This document shows positions 31,301 through 40,204 of a stretch of DNA of 64,000 nucleotides, piece by piece. The notes below the pieces were generated by a model, which did not search any database, was not told where the DNA came from, and worked only from the letters and a program-made list of their open reading frames with translations. A program made the translations under genes and the position numbers. Origin of the DNA: Kineosporiaceae bacterium. Lineage in GTDB: Bacteria; Actinomycetota; Actinomycetes; Actinomycetales; Kineosporiaceae. Position 1 is the first letter of the stretch. Every line of letters starts with the position of its first letter. Location: assembly GCA_016713225.1 (NCBI GenBank), contig JADJPO010000001.1, positions 496,001 to 560,000 of the forward strand, read 5' to 3'.

Positions 31301-33939
31301 CGCAGCTGAGTGGCCATCACCAGCCGGTCGAGCACGTCGCGGGCCCGGCGGGCGAGTCCGTCGAACGGCATGGGACTCGACAGCCAGCGCTCGAGCAACT
31401 CGGCGACCGCCGGCACCTGGGACGGTGTCAGTTGCTGGGCGAGGAACACCCGGTAGACAGCCTCCTCGAGATGTGGCGTGCGGTCGAGGGAGTCGATGCC
31501 GTAGTGGCCGAGCATGCGAATCAGCTTGCTGCGGAAGTCGTCCGGCAACCGCTCGCGGTCGGCGTCCAGCGAGTGCAGGTAGACGTGGAAGTACTCGCGC
31601 GGGCTGTGCACCTGCTCGCCGGCGACCTCGCCGACATCGCCCGCATGGGGGCGATTGCGGGTCAGCTCGCACAGGTCGGCGAAGACGGTCAGGACGTCGA
31701 GTTCGGCCTCGAGCAGGGCGCCGTCGAGCGCCGAGCCCGCGGCGCTGCCGGCCGAACTCACCTGTTCATCGCACAGCGACCGGTACTCGGCCACCAGCGG
31801 GCGGCCCTGGTCGGGGGCGATGTCGAAGCCCAGCAACAGGTTTCGCAGGTCGGCCAGGGCGCTGAGGGCCTGGTCGCGAGGGGCCAGCTCGGCCGAGGGC
31901 AGCGGCAGCTCGACCGGGACACCGGGGGCCTGTGCGGCCGCGGCCGCCTCGTCGCCCTCGTCCTCGATCGGCTCCAGAGCGAGCAGCGGATGACCCGCGC
32001 CGACCTGATCGCCCTCGCCCACCAACAGTTCTCGCACCCGCGCCGCATACGGCGCCGGGATCACGGTCTCCATCTTCATGGACTCGAGCACGATCACCGG
32101 TGCACCGGCTGCGACGACGTCACCAGCGGTCACGGGCAGCGCCACCACCAGCGCCGGTGCCGGCGAGGGAACCACGCCGCCGGAGTCCTTGGTGATGCGG
32201 TGCACGGCGGCATCCACCTCGACCAGGTGGGACGCCGCATGCGTGGCCATGACCACCTTGTGGGTGCTGTCCTCGACGGCCAGGCGGCCGGTGAACGGGC
32301 CGAGCCGCTCCAGGGTGGCCTCGACCACGTCGCCGTCGACGCTGACCCGGTACCGGTCCAGGCCGACCTGGGCCACGGCGAGGTCGTGGGTGGCGCCGCG
32401 CAGTCCGAGCGCGAACTCGCGGCCGGCCTCGTGGCGTCCCTGGGGCCGCCCGCCCCAGGCGGTGGCCAGGAATCGGTTCCGCTCGGTGCGCTGTGCCTCG
32501 TCGTACGCGTCGATTCCCGCTGCCACCAAGGCGATTCCGGCGTGCCGGTGATTGGTGAGGCCGCCCGCGGCGCGCTCCCGGTCGATCCAGCCGGTGTCGG
32601 CGCTGCCGGTGCGCACCTCGGCTCGGGTGAGCAGGTCGAGGATGAACGACTTGTTCGTCGTCCCGCCCTCGATGACCACCGTGGTGTCCTCCAGCGCCCG
32701 GCGCAGGCGGGCCAGGGCCTGCTCGCGATCCGCGCCGTACGCGATCACCTTGGCGATCATCGAGTCGAAGTCCGCCGGGATCAGATCGCCCTCACTGACG
32801 CCGGTGTCGATCCGTAGACCGGGCCCGGTGGCCAGGCGCAGCAACGAGATCCGTCCCGGTGCGGGGGCGAAGTCACGGTCGGGGTCCTCGGCATTGAGTC
32901 GGGCCTCGACGGCATGCCCGGACTCGCCCGGCTGCTCGCCCACCAGCTCGGGCAACGTGAGGCCGCCGGCCACACCGAGCTGCAGGGCGACCAGGTCGAG
33001 TCCGGTGGTCATCTCGGTGACCGGGTGCTCGACCTGCAGCCGGGTGTTGACCTCGAGAAAGGCAAAGGTGCGCTCGTCCGGCTGGTAGAGGAACTCGGCC
33101 GTCCCCGCACCGCGGTAGCCCACCGCCAGGGCCAATCGCGCCGCCGAGTCCTTCAGCAGCGCCACCTGCTCGGCATCCAGGGCCACCGAGGCCGATTCCT
33201 CGATCACCTTCTGATTGCGCCGTTGCACCGAGCAGTCGCGTACGCCGAGCGCCCACGCCGCCCCCTGACCGTCGCCGATCAGCTGCACCTCGACATGCCG
33301 GGCGCCGGTGACCAGCCGCTCGAGGAACACCACGTCGCTGCCGAAAGCGCGCAGCGCCTCGTCGCGGGTGCGGTCGAACACCTCGGTGAGCTCGGCGTCG
33401 CTGCGCACCACACGGATGCCGCGGCCCCCGCCGCCCGCCGCGGCCTTGAGCATCATCGGGTAGCCGATCCGGGCGGCGTGCTCGAGCGCGGTGGCCAGGT
33501 CGGGCAACGGGCCGTCGCTCCACGCCGCCACCGGGACGCCGGCCCGCTCCGCAATGATCTTGGAAGCGATCTTGTCGCCCAGGTCGCGCATCGCCGCCGG
33601 GGTCGGGCCGACGAAGGTGACCCCGATGCGTTCGCAAAGTTCGGCGAACGTGGCGTCCTCGGCGACGAAGCCCCAGCCGACCCAGGCGGCGTCCGCCCGG
33701 GTCTCGCGCAGGGCACGTTCGAGCACGGCGTGATCGAGGTAGGGCCGGGCCGAGGCCGGGCCGAGGGCGTAGGAATGGTCCGCCTCGCGGACGAACATCG
33801 CCGTGCGTTCGCCGTCGGTGTGCAGGGCGATGGTCTCGATCGGCTCCCCGGTGCGGGTCGAGAGCTCCCGGACGGCGTGGATCAGCCTCATGGCCGCCTC
33901 GCCCCGGTTGACGATCGCCACGCGCCGTAGCTGTGTCAT
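28324..33939 (-). CDS. Single-chain acyl-CoA carboxylase, eukaryote-like domain order
   Basis: 1871 residues. Biotin carboxylase at 1-450 (VAIVNRGEAAMR at the start, ATP-grasp loop AAGGGGRGI near 168, EVNTRLQVEHPV). Biotinyl domain at about 590-665 with VLESMKMETVI; the biotin lysine is Lys622. A long middle region (about 700-1280) is laid out like the central region of eukaryotic acetyl-CoA carboxylase. A carboxyltransferase domain occupies about 1290-1860 (LSAGARI, VTGITVGAQPYWNAE, DNFGIGGYDRVMG). It carboxylates an acyl-CoA, probably acetyl- or a longer acyl-CoA, for lipid synthesis or turnover; the substrate is not determined. ATG with GAGAGTGGGG upstream. Monocistronic by position. Confidence 0.9.
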   Translation of the reverse strand: MTQLRRVAIVNRGEAAMRLIHAVRELSTRTGEPIETIALHTDGERTAMFVREADHSYALGPASARPYLDHAVLERALRETRADAAWVGWGFVAEDATFAELCERIGVTFVGPTPAAMRDLGDKIASKIIAERAGVPVAAWSDGPLPDLATALEHAARIGYPMMLKAAAGGGGRGIRVVRSDAELTEVFDRTRDEALRAFGSDVVFLERLVTGARHVEVQLIGDGQGAAWALGVRDCSVQRRNQKVIEESASVALDAEQVALLKDSAARLALAVGYRGAGTAEFLYQPDERTFAFLEVNTRLQVEHPVTEMTTGLDLVALQLGVAGGLTLPELVGEQPGESGHAVEARLNAEDPDRDFAPAPGRISLLRLATGPGLRIDTGVSEGDLIPADFDSMIAKVIAYGADREQALARLRRALEDTTVVIEGGTTNKSFILDLLTRAEVRTGSADTGWIDRERAAGGLTNHRHAGIALVAAGIDAYDEAQRTERNRFLATAWGGRPQGRHEAGREFALGLRGATHDLAVAQVGLDRYRVSVDGDVVEATLERLGPFTGRLAVEDSTHKVVMATHAASHLVEVDAAVHRITKDSGGVVPSPAPALVVALPVTAGDVVAAGAPVIVLESMKMETVIPAPYAARVRELLVGEGDQVGAGHPLLALEPIEDEGDEAAAAAQAPGVPVELPLPSAELAPRDQALSALADLRNLLLGFDIAPDQGRPLVAEYRSLCDEQVSSAGSAAGSALDGALLEAELDVLTVFADLCELTRNRPHAGDVGEVAGEQVHSPREYFHVYLHSLDADRERLPDDFRSKLIRMLGHYGIDSLDRTPHLEEAVYRVFLAQQLTPSQVPAVAELLERWLSSPMPFDGLARRARDVLDRLVMATQLRYPTIGDLARSARYRWFEAPLTEAAREAAYDEVRAHLAHLAAHPDAGDHDERVNALVASPEPLVRFLADRLRTTGAPVEPMLEVLVRRHYRDHTLNRLEVHDIGGRALVTADYVIDNRPSHLVATVADLVELTPGSVLVDLLQTRVDAAPAGHETVIDLYLVWPGMPESEAAAEQLHQIVNGLDVARRVRRLTVVSCSAADAVRHITFRPQGLGASDSDRTSAATGAVVPGDVVEDALVRGVHPMVGRRLDLWRLRSFQLTRLDSPSDVLLYRCVAPDNDADVRLVAIAQVRELTIDRDADGRVHSLPEAERALANCMDAIRRARAAEQQRRGRRITLDMNHIWLYIWPVIDAEVDQLTALRRAFAPLTVGAGVEEVVAQGRIALGAGEPTQIAARFSYQPGSGVEASVGPPPKARLEPLDDYAQKVLRSRRRGTVYPYELVQLLLEGGGSFVEHDLVGGDGVLVPVERPPGGNTAGVVVGLVSTPTVRFPEGLRRVVLIGDPTKALGAVAEAECLRIMAALDLAEQQGLPVEWFALSAGARISMTSGTENMDWVARALRRIIEFTQAGGEINVVVTGITVGAQPYWNAEATMLMHTKGILVMTPDSAMVLTGKASLDYSGGVSAEDNFGIGGYDRVMGPNGQAQYWAVDLAGAVDVLFAHYAHSYVAPGERVARSVASTDPRDRDVCDYPHPLVDGAAPDFRTVGDIFSAVVNPERKKPFDIRTVLRAVADADHAPLERWAGTAEADTCVVMDAHLGGHPVCLLGIESRSVARRGFPPTDGPDTWTAGTLFPQSSKKAARAINAASGSRPVVVLANLSGFDGSPESMRRLQLEYGAEIGRAVTNFDGPIVFCVISRYHGGAFVVFSKALNDRMQVLAVEGSFASVIGGAPAAGVVFTGEVDARTSADPRVRAVERYLANAGEAEAALQRRELSELRAAVRAEKLREVAAEFDAVHSIERAVQVGSVDAIIPASRLRPELIAAIERGLTPTP

Positions 33940-34037
33940 GCCCCACTCTCCGCCAGAGGTCGTTTCGCCCCGTCAGGGTAGGAGTGACCGGCCGGTAAGG
34001 ACACCGCCTCGCCGCAGGTCAGGGCGCGATGGCCACG

Positions 34038-34355
34038 CTAATCCGGTTTGTCGCCCTCAGGGGGTCGAGGCGCGTCGTTGGCGGCCATCATCTTGGCGAC
34101 CGTGGCGGCGAGTTGGGCGTCGTCCTCGGCCTGGCGGGCCTCGGCGGCCTGCCGGCGTCGCAGGCGCTCCTGTTCGACGGCGTAGCCGTCGGCGATCTTC
34201 ATGATCCATCGGGCGCCGAGGGCACAGGCCAGGGCCACCACGGCCCCCCGTTCGAGGGCGGCGGTGGCCTCGAGCTCACCCCGCGCAACCATGGCATACA
34301 GGGTCGGCCCGGCGATCAGTGTCGCCAGGCCGACTCCTGCAGTGGTCGGGTTCAT
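34038..34355 (-). CDS. Small membrane-associated protein of the flagellar region
   Basis: 105 residues from the ATG at 34355, which shares a base with the stop of the FlhF-like gene (TGATG). Two hydrophobic helices (VGLATLIAGPTLYAMVA and AVVALACALGARWIM) are followed by a charged, Arg/Ala/Glu-rich coiled-coil-like tail (about 55-105). I do not recognise a family. Translational coupling suggests a role with the FlhA/FlhF-like proteins at the flagellar base. Confidence 0.65.
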   Translation of the reverse strand: MNPTTAGVGLATLIAGPTLYAMVARGELEATAALERGAVVALACALGARWIMKIADGYAVEQERLRRRQAAEARQAEDDAQLAATVAKMMAANDAPRPPEGDKPD

Positions 34356-37264
34356 CAGGCTGGGTGGGCCGCCTCGAGCTGGGCGCACAGCAGGGCGGTC
34401 CAGGTCAGCCGGTCGATCGGGATGCCGTCGAGTCGGGTGATGGGCACACCGAGCTGCATCATCAGCGCGGGGGTCGGGCTGGTGCTGACGCCGTCCAGGG
34501 CGATGGCATCGACGTCACCGAGCGAGAACAGCCAGCGGCGGGCCTCGGCGATGTCGTCGTGGGCGTCCAGGACGACGATCACGGCCCCGGGCGCGATCCG
34601 GCCCAGGGGCTCGAGCACCTGGGAGTAGTCGCCGCTGCCGTCGGTCTCGATCGTGACCACGCAGTGCGTGTGACGGCCGATGAGTGCCGGCAGATCGAGC
34701 ATCGCACCGGCCGGCACGTGGACGACGGGCCGCGGGGAGTCGCCGATGGCCAGGTCGACGGCCACTCGGTGGCCCTCGAGCAGGACCGCCTCGGGCGCGC
34801 CGATCACGGCGACCAGCGGCACGTCGGGGTCGATCTCCGGCACCGGCAGGTGTTCGAGCGACTGCCAGACGTCGGCGTACCGGTCACCGCCGTGCATCCG
34901 CTCGACGAAGGCCGAGGGAACGCCCAGTCCCCGCAAGGTGAGCTGGTCGACGATGAGCCGCCCGGCGTCCCGCATCACGGTGGCGGTCAGGTCGGGGGTG
35001 TCGGTGACAACCGTGTCGTGGGTGTCGTGGGTGTCGTGGGTGTCGTCCAAGTACGGGACGGCGGGCATCTCGTCCGCCTCCGCGCTGCCGTCGGCGTTCA
35101 CCTCGGCGATCACCTGGTACATCACGCCGGCCGGCTCGGCGAGGTCGTCGCCCGGGTCGGGGTCGTCGTCCGAAGCGATCGACGGTGTCACGGAGCGTTC
35201 GGAGATGGTGCGCAGCGACTCGCGCCGCGGCATCGGGATGGCGGCTGATGCGCTGTTCGTGCGCATCGCGTCCTCGACCAGGCCGGCGGTGCTGTAGACC
35301 TCGTCGATCGCCGCCTGCGCCTGCCGCCGGATGCTCTCGACCATGTCGCTGCCCAGCGCCGTCTTCTCCCGCCCGGCGGCCGATCCGGCGGCCGGTTCGG
35401 TGGCCGGTGCCTCGGCCGGCAGGTCGTCGGGGGTCTCACCGTGCCCGTCGAGCTGGTCCACGACGTTCCGCGCGACCTCGGCCGCGATGGGCTCGGGGAT
35501 CAGCTCGTCGAGACCGTCGCTCGGCGTCCAGGTGCTCTCCCGGGCGCTGTGACGGCCGTCGGAGGCCTCGGACGCAGCCGGGGACCGCAGCTGGTCGAGC
35601 AGCGCGGTGAACTCGGGCCGCGACCCGGCCTGGTTGCGTCCGGCGTCGGCGGTGCTGGAGTCTTCGATCACCATGTGAGCAGATGTCGGCACGAAGCCCC
35701 AATGACCTGATGGCACGGGCGTCCCCCATTCGGACGAATGCCGGGGCGATCGGTGCCAACCTTCACCGGCCGGGGGTAGCGGTGGGACCACGCCGTGACG
35801 GCCAGGTCGCGCATCGGATCGCGCATCAGCTGGACCGGCCAGGGCGGCATGCCCGGACGCGACGGGCTCGAACACCGCCGGCCGGAACGACGCCTGCGAC
35901 GGCAGCGGCCCGAACAGCGGGTCGTCCACGAGGTGGGGAGCCGTCTCGACGGCCACCGCCGTGCTGCCTCGCGAGGCGAGGCGCAATCCCTGGGATCCGG
36001 CGATGCCGTCCTCGTGCACGCTGGCGTACACCGCGGCGTAGGCGGCGGTGTGGGCGGCGAGGGCGAGCTCGCGCTCCCAGTCGATGTCCCGGCGCGGCGC
36101 ACGATCGGGGTCGAAGCCGGGCACTGGAACCTGGAACACCAGGTCCTGGGCGGCCGACAGGGGTTGACCCGCCACGCTGCGGGCGGCGACGCGTTCGACC
36201 GCGAGCACCGGGTCGAGCATCTCGCTCAACGCCGGGCCGGTGTCGTCCAGCGCCCGGCGGCGGCTGTGGCGCGCCGGCGGCGGGATGACGGTCGGCACCG
36301 GACGGCGCGCGGCGGCACCGAGCGGCACGGTGAGGATCTCGGCCGCTGGAGCGGGTGCGGCCAACGTGCAGCCGACCACGGTGTCGGGGGCGACGGGGGC
36401 GGCCGGGGCCTCCAGCGAGGCCGCCGACCGGATGTCGAGCGGGCTCACCAGGGTCTCTGCCGACCGGATCGGGCGCGCCGTGGCCGATTCGGCCGCGAAC
36501 GGGGTGGCGAACGGGTCCTCGAACCCGCCACCGGCCGGGAGCACCGGGGCGACCGGGTCGATTCCTGCGTTGACCTGCTCGGGGGGCATCGGGACGACCT
36601 TCTGGTCGGGATGGTCCGCGGCGACGACCGGTTCGGGCGTGGCCGTGGCGTGTTCGTCGATCGGAGCCGGTTCGATCAGCGCCGGTTCGAGCTGAGCCGC
36701 TTCGATCTCTGCTGGTTGGGCGTGCGCCGGCTCGTCCACGGTGGGTGCGAGGGGTGACGGTTCGAGGGCTGCGGGTTCGAGAGTCGAGGTGGTGCGCTGC
36801 TTTCGGGCCCGGAATGCGGGCCGGGTCAGCGACTCACGGGCCTGGGCCTCCTGCACCACGTCCCCGAACTCCTGCAGGGCGGCTTCGAAGGTCGCACCGA
36901 AGGGGGTGAAGCTGGGCCGCTCGGGGTCCGGTACGGCCGGATCGACCGGCGGGGCCGGGGCGTTCAGATCGGCCACGGTGACCTCGGCGGTGTCGACCAG
37001 GCGATCCTGGAGCCGGTCCAGCAACGCCTCTACCGGGGCACGGTCCTCCCCGGCGGCCGGGTCGGGTGCCGCGACGCTGGGCGCGCCGGGGGCGTCGTCC
37101 GGGATCTCGAGCGCGACCTCGTACCCTTCGCGGGCGAAGAAGCCCATCACGCCTCCGTGACGGACCTTCTCGGCGCGCACGATGCGGGCATGCGGCCCGC
37201 CCTCACGCTGCGCCCGGAGGAGCAACTGCTCCAGGTCGTCACCCTCGAGCAACAAACTCGCCAC
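34355..37264 (-). CDS. FlhF-like protein lacking a P-loop, with long disordered insert
   Basis: 969 residues. The N-terminus (GDDLEQLLLRAQREGGPHARI, VMGFFAREGYEV) resembles the first domain of the flagellar SRP-type GTPase FlhF. The C-terminal 200 residues keep an NG-like layout (VPLVAVIGA..., VIVVLDAHDD, PITRLDGIPI). However, the expected GxxGxGKTT nucleotide loop is replaced by VIGAPEAVLLEG. About 600 residues in between are Pro/Ala/Glu-rich and probably disordered, with small repeats (HDT at 35013-35048). GTG start at 37264 overlaps flhA by 26 bases. Likely a placement or assembly factor that no longer binds GTP in the usual way. Confidence 0.62.
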   Translation of the reverse strand: MASLLLEGDDLEQLLLRAQREGGPHARIVRAEKVRHGGVMGFFAREGYEVALEIPDDAPGAPSVAAPDPAAGEDRAPVEALLDRLQDRLVDTAEVTVADLNAPAPPVDPAVPDPERPSFTPFGATFEAALQEFGDVVQEAQARESLTRPAFRARKQRTTSTLEPAALEPSPLAPTVDEPAHAQPAEIEAAQLEPALIEPAPIDEHATATPEPVVAADHPDQKVVPMPPEQVNAGIDPVAPVLPAGGGFEDPFATPFAAESATARPIRSAETLVSPLDIRSAASLEAPAAPVAPDTVVGCTLAAPAPAAEILTVPLGAAARRPVPTVIPPPARHSRRRALDDTGPALSEMLDPVLAVERVAARSVAGQPLSAAQDLVFQVPVPGFDPDRAPRRDIDWERELALAAHTAAYAAVYASVHEDGIAGSQGLRLASRGSTAVAVETAPHLVDDPLFGPLPSQASFRPAVFEPVASGHAALAGPADARSDARPGRHGVVPPLPPAGEGWHRSPRHSSEWGTPVPSGHWGFVPTSAHMVIEDSSTADAGRNQAGSRPEFTALLDQLRSPAASEASDGRHSARESTWTPSDGLDELIPEPIAAEVARNVVDQLDGHGETPDDLPAEAPATEPAAGSAAGREKTALGSDMVESIRRQAQAAIDEVYSTAGLVEDAMRTNSASAAIPMPRRESLRTISERSVTPSIASDDDPDPGDDLAEPAGVMYQVIAEVNADGSAEADEMPAVPYLDDTHDTHDTHDTVVTDTPDLTATVMRDAGRLIVDQLTLRGLGVPSAFVERMHGGDRYADVWQSLEHLPVPEIDPDVPLVAVIGAPEAVLLEGHRVAVDLAIGDSPRPVVHVPAGAMLDLPALIGRHTHCVVTIETDGSGDYSQVLEPLGRIAPGAVIVVLDAHDDIAEARRWLFSLGDVDAIALDGVSTSPTPALMMQLGVPITRLDGIPIDRLTWTALLCAQLEAAHPA
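35013..35048 (-). repeat. Four tandem 9-bp repeats within the FlhF-like gene
   Basis: GTGTCGTGG three times plus a variant GTGTCGTCC on the plus strand; the minus-strand product reads DTHDTHDTHDT. A short, in-frame microsatellite in the disordered insert, likely to vary in copy number between strains. Confidence 0.85.
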
Positions 37265-39311
37265 GGCTCACCTGCCCGACGGTCTCGATGGATCCGATCC
37301 CCGCCGTCTCGCCGAAGGCGATCACGGGGAGTTGGGGGAAAGCGCCGCGGATCAGCCGGCGAACCGGCAGTCGCAGCGGGCCGGCGGTGAGCAACACCGG
37401 GCTGAGGCCCACGTTCTCGGCGCCGCTCACCAGGGCGCCCAGGTCGGTGACCAGGCGGTTCGCCGACATCGGGTCGAGCGCGATCACCACGCCCTGCTCG
37501 CTGGCGCGTAGTCCCTCGGCCAATTCGGCCTCCATGTGCGGGTCGAAGGTGATCGCGTGCAGCACGCCGTTACTGACGTACTGCGAGGTCAGGGCCGGCC
37601 CGAGGGCCATCCGGGCCGCTTCGAGCAGGGCATCGGCATCGGTGGTGGCCCGGGCGCGCTGGCCCACGCCCTCCAGCACCCGGCCGAGGTCACGGATCGA
37701 GACCTGTTCGTCCAGCAAGGCCTGCAGGACCTTCTGGAGCGAGCTCAACGGCAACAAGGCGGGCACCAGTTCTTCGACGGCAGCCGGACGCTCCGCCTTG
37801 AGCACCTCGAGCAGTTCACGCGTGTCGTCCAGCGACAACAGGCGTGAGGCGTGACGCCGAACCATCTCGGCGAGATGGGTGGTGACCACGGCCGCCCGCT
37901 CCACCAGGGTGGCCCCGGTGAGCTCGGCGGTGGCCCGGTACTCGGCCGGCACCCACACCGCGGGCAGGCCGAAGACCGGCTCGGTGGTGCGGCGCCCGGG
38001 CAGGTGCTCGCCGACGTCCCCGATCGCCAACAAGTGACCGGACGGCGCCTCGCCGGTGGCGACCGGAACCCCGCCGATGCGGATCTCGTAGCTGCCCGGG
38101 GGCAACTGCCCGCCGTCGCGAGTGCGGACCGGCGGCAGCACCAGGCCGAGGTCGAGTGCGGTCTTGCGGCGCAGCGCGCGCACCCGGTCGAGCAGGTCGC
38201 CACCGCGGGCCGGGTCGACGAGATCGACCAGGTCGGGAGCGAGCATGAGCTCCAGCGGGTCGACCTTGAGCGAGTCGCTGATCGGGTCGGTGGCGGCCTG
38301 CGCGCCGTCCGGGGGCAGGCCACCGGCGGCGGGCAGCGGCACCGCACCGGGCGCCGGCGTCGCCGGGCCGGCCGACTCGTCGGTCGAGCGGGTCGAGGCG
38401 AACAGCAGGAAGCCGCCGGCGACCAGGAACGGCATCTTGGGCATGCCGGGCACGAAACAGAGGGCGATCAGGGCGCCGCCGCCGATGCGCAGCGCTTCAC
38501 GGTGCTGCGACAGCTGACCGACCAGGTCGTTGCCGACGTCGCCCTCGCTGGTCGAGCGGGTGACGATGACGCCGGTGGCAACCGACATCAACAGGGCCGG
38601 GATCTGCGAGACCAGACCGTCGCCGACCGAGAGCAGGCTGTACTTGTGGATCGAGTCGGACGGCGAGAGCCCCTCGCTGATCATGCCGACGGCGAAGCCA
38701 CCGATCAGGTTGACCAGGGTGATGATCACCGCGGCGACGGCATCGCCCTTGACGAACTTGGTGCCACCGTCCATCGCGCCGTAGAAGTCCGCCTCGGCGG
38801 CGACCTCCTTGCGGCGGCGGCGCGCCTCGTCCTCGTCGATCAGGCCGGAGTTGAGGTCGGCGTCGATGGCCATCTGCTTACCGGGCATGGCGTCGAGGGT
38901 GAATCGGGCGCCCACCTCGGCGACCCGGGCGGCACCGTTGGTCACCACGGTCAGCTGGATGATGACCAGAATCGCGAACACCACCAGGCCGATGACCAGT
39001 GAGCCGCCGATGACGATGTGGCCGAAGGCCTCGATCACGTTGCCGGCGAAGCCGTCCCGCAGGACCAGGCGGGTCGATGAGACGTTGAGCGCCAGCCGGA
39101 AGATCGTTCCCACCAGGACCAGGGTGGGGAACACCGCGAATTCCAACGGTTTGCGCACCTGCATGGCCACCAGGAGCACCAGCAACGACATCGCCAGGTT
39201 CGAGGCGATCAGGATGTCGAGCACGGTCGCCGGCAGCGGCACGACCATCATCACGACGACGATGACCACGATGATGGGGACGGCGAGGCGGGCCGCTCGG
39301 CTGGACGCCAT
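37239..39311 (-). CDS. flhA: Flagellar export gate protein FlhA
   Basis: 690 residues, standard length. Eight membrane segments in the first 320 residues, including the highly conserved FHIPEP-type region around VRKPLEFAVFPTLVLVGTIFRLALN and the cytoplasmic loop GKQMAIDADLNSGLIDEDEA. A C-terminal cytoplasmic domain binds export substrates and chaperones. Part of the export gate with FlhB/FliPQR. ATG at 39311. Preceded by a sigma-28-like promoter and followed, with 26-base overlap, by the FlhF-like gene. Confidence 0.96.
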   Translation of the reverse strand: MASSRAARLAVPIIVVIVVVMMVVPLPATVLDILIASNLAMSLLVLLVAMQVRKPLEFAVFPTLVLVGTIFRLALNVSSTRLVLRDGFAGNVIEAFGHIVIGGSLVIGLVVFAILVIIQLTVVTNGAARVAEVGARFTLDAMPGKQMAIDADLNSGLIDEDEARRRRKEVAAEADFYGAMDGGTKFVKGDAVAAVIITLVNLIGGFAVGMISEGLSPSDSIHKYSLLSVGDGLVSQIPALLMSVATGVIVTRSTSEGDVGNDLVGQLSQHREALRIGGGALIALCFVPGMPKMPFLVAGGFLLFASTRSTDESAGPATPAPGAVPLPAAGGLPPDGAQAATDPISDSLKVDPLELMLAPDLVDLVDPARGGDLLDRVRALRRKTALDLGLVLPPVRTRDGGQLPPGSYEIRIGGVPVATGEAPSGHLLAIGDVGEHLPGRRTTEPVFGLPAVWVPAEYRATAELTGATLVERAAVVTTHLAEMVRRHASRLLSLDDTRELLEVLKAERPAAVEELVPALLPLSSLQKVLQALLDEQVSIRDLGRVLEGVGQRARATTDADALLEAARMALGPALTSQYVSNGVLHAITFDPHMEAELAEGLRASEQGVVIALDPMSANRLVTDLGALVSGAENVGLSPVLLTAGPLRLPVRRLIRGAFPQLPVIAFGETAGIGSIETVGQVSRGEFVARG

Positions 39312-39381
39312 GCGCCGACCTCCACAGGGGCTCTGGCGCGTGAGGGTCCGTGCGCCGGGCAGCCGTCCGTGGCTTCGTTCT

Positions 39382-39409
39382 GCATCGGCAGCCGGGGCGC
39401 TCGGCTTGA
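39382..39409 (-). promoter_or_regulatory. Sigma-28-type promoter of flhA
   Basis: Minus strand: TCAA (39409-39406), 16 bases, GCCGATGC (39389-39382), ending 71 bases before the flhA ATG. Same -10 octamer as the che and flbD promoters. Confidence 0.65.
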
Positions 39410-39443
39410 GCGGGCCGCTCGGGTGACGGTTCCCGGGGCGGGG

Positions 39444-39471
39444 TCAACCTCGAGCTCTGATCGACCGATCT
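39444..39471 (+). promoter_or_regulatory. Weak sigma-28-like element upstream of the TasA-like gene
   Basis: TCAA (39444-39447), 16 bases, ACCGATCT (39464-39471), 52 bases before the GTG start. The -10 half matches less well than the other copies. If real, the flhA and TasA-like genes would be divergently driven by the same sigma factor. Confidence 0.35.
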
Positions 39472-39523
39472 CAGATACGACCGAGGTGGGCTGTCCCCGT
39501 CCACCCAGAGCCGGAGGAGTCGT

Positions 39524-40141
39524 GTGACCAGCGTCCACCCCGCGCCGGCCTCGGGGTCAGAGCTGGGTCGGCGCCGACGGCGCCTGCTGATCGCCGCCGT
39601 GCTGACCGCACTGCTGCTCACCGCGGTGCTCGTCAACGAACGCACCCGTGCGGCCTTCACGGCCAGCACGGCCAACCCGGCCGACCAATGGGCCGCGGGC
39701 ACCGTCGTGCTCGGGGACGACGATGCGGGCTCGGCGCTGTTCTCGGCCACCGGGCTGTTGCCGGGGGACACCGGCAGCAAGTGCATCAGGGTCAGCTACA
39801 CAGGGTCGATCGCGGCCACCGTGAAGCTCTACGGCGGGTCGTCGACCGGAACCCTCGGCCCGTACATCGACCTGGTGGTGCAGGAGGCGACGGCGCTCGG
39901 TAACAACGGCACCTACGCGGGAGGGTGCACCGGCTTCGCCGGCACCCAGATCTACTCGGGAACGCTGGCCGGTTTCACCACGGCAGCCACCAACTACGCC
40001 ACCGGCGTCGGTGCCTTCGCGCCCGCCGGGGCGGGCGAGTACCGGGTCTACCGTTTCGACTACACGCTGAATGCCGCCGCTCCCAGCGGCCAGCAGGGCG
40101 CCTCGGCCGGGGCCACCTTCACCTGGGAGTCACGCAGCTGA
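39524..40141 (+). CDS. TasA/camelysin-like secreted protein
   Basis: 205 residues. An Arg-rich start and single hydrophobic segment (about 22-40) precede RTRAAFTASTANPADQWAAGTV, the kind of N-terminus processed by SipW-type signal peptidases. The mature beta-rich region (LPGDTGSKCIRVSYTGSIAATV) fits the TasA/CalY family, whose members form fibres or surface layers in biofilms. GTG start with GGAGGAG upstream. The signal peptidase gene follows directly, a typical pairing. Function here is inferred from family and context. Confidence 0.72.
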   Translation: MTSVHPAPASGSELGRRRRRLLIAAVLTALLLTAVLVNERTRAAFTASTANPADQWAAGTVVLGDDDAGSALFSATGLLPGDTGSKCIRVSYTGSIAATVKLYGGSSTGTLGPYIDLVVQEATALGNNGTYAGGCTGFAGTQIYSGTLAGFTTAATNYATGVGAFAPAGAGEYRVYRFDYTLNAAAPSGQQGASAGATFTWESRS

Positions 40142-40204
40142 GCCGAGGCTCGCCAACGCCTCATACCCGCACCCCCTCGACCGACCGGGGGATGCGAGGA
40201 GGCG

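Noticed and set aside
31000..32817. 605-codon plus-strand frame
   Set aside because: Shadow of the carboxylase gene, which carries all catalytic motifs.
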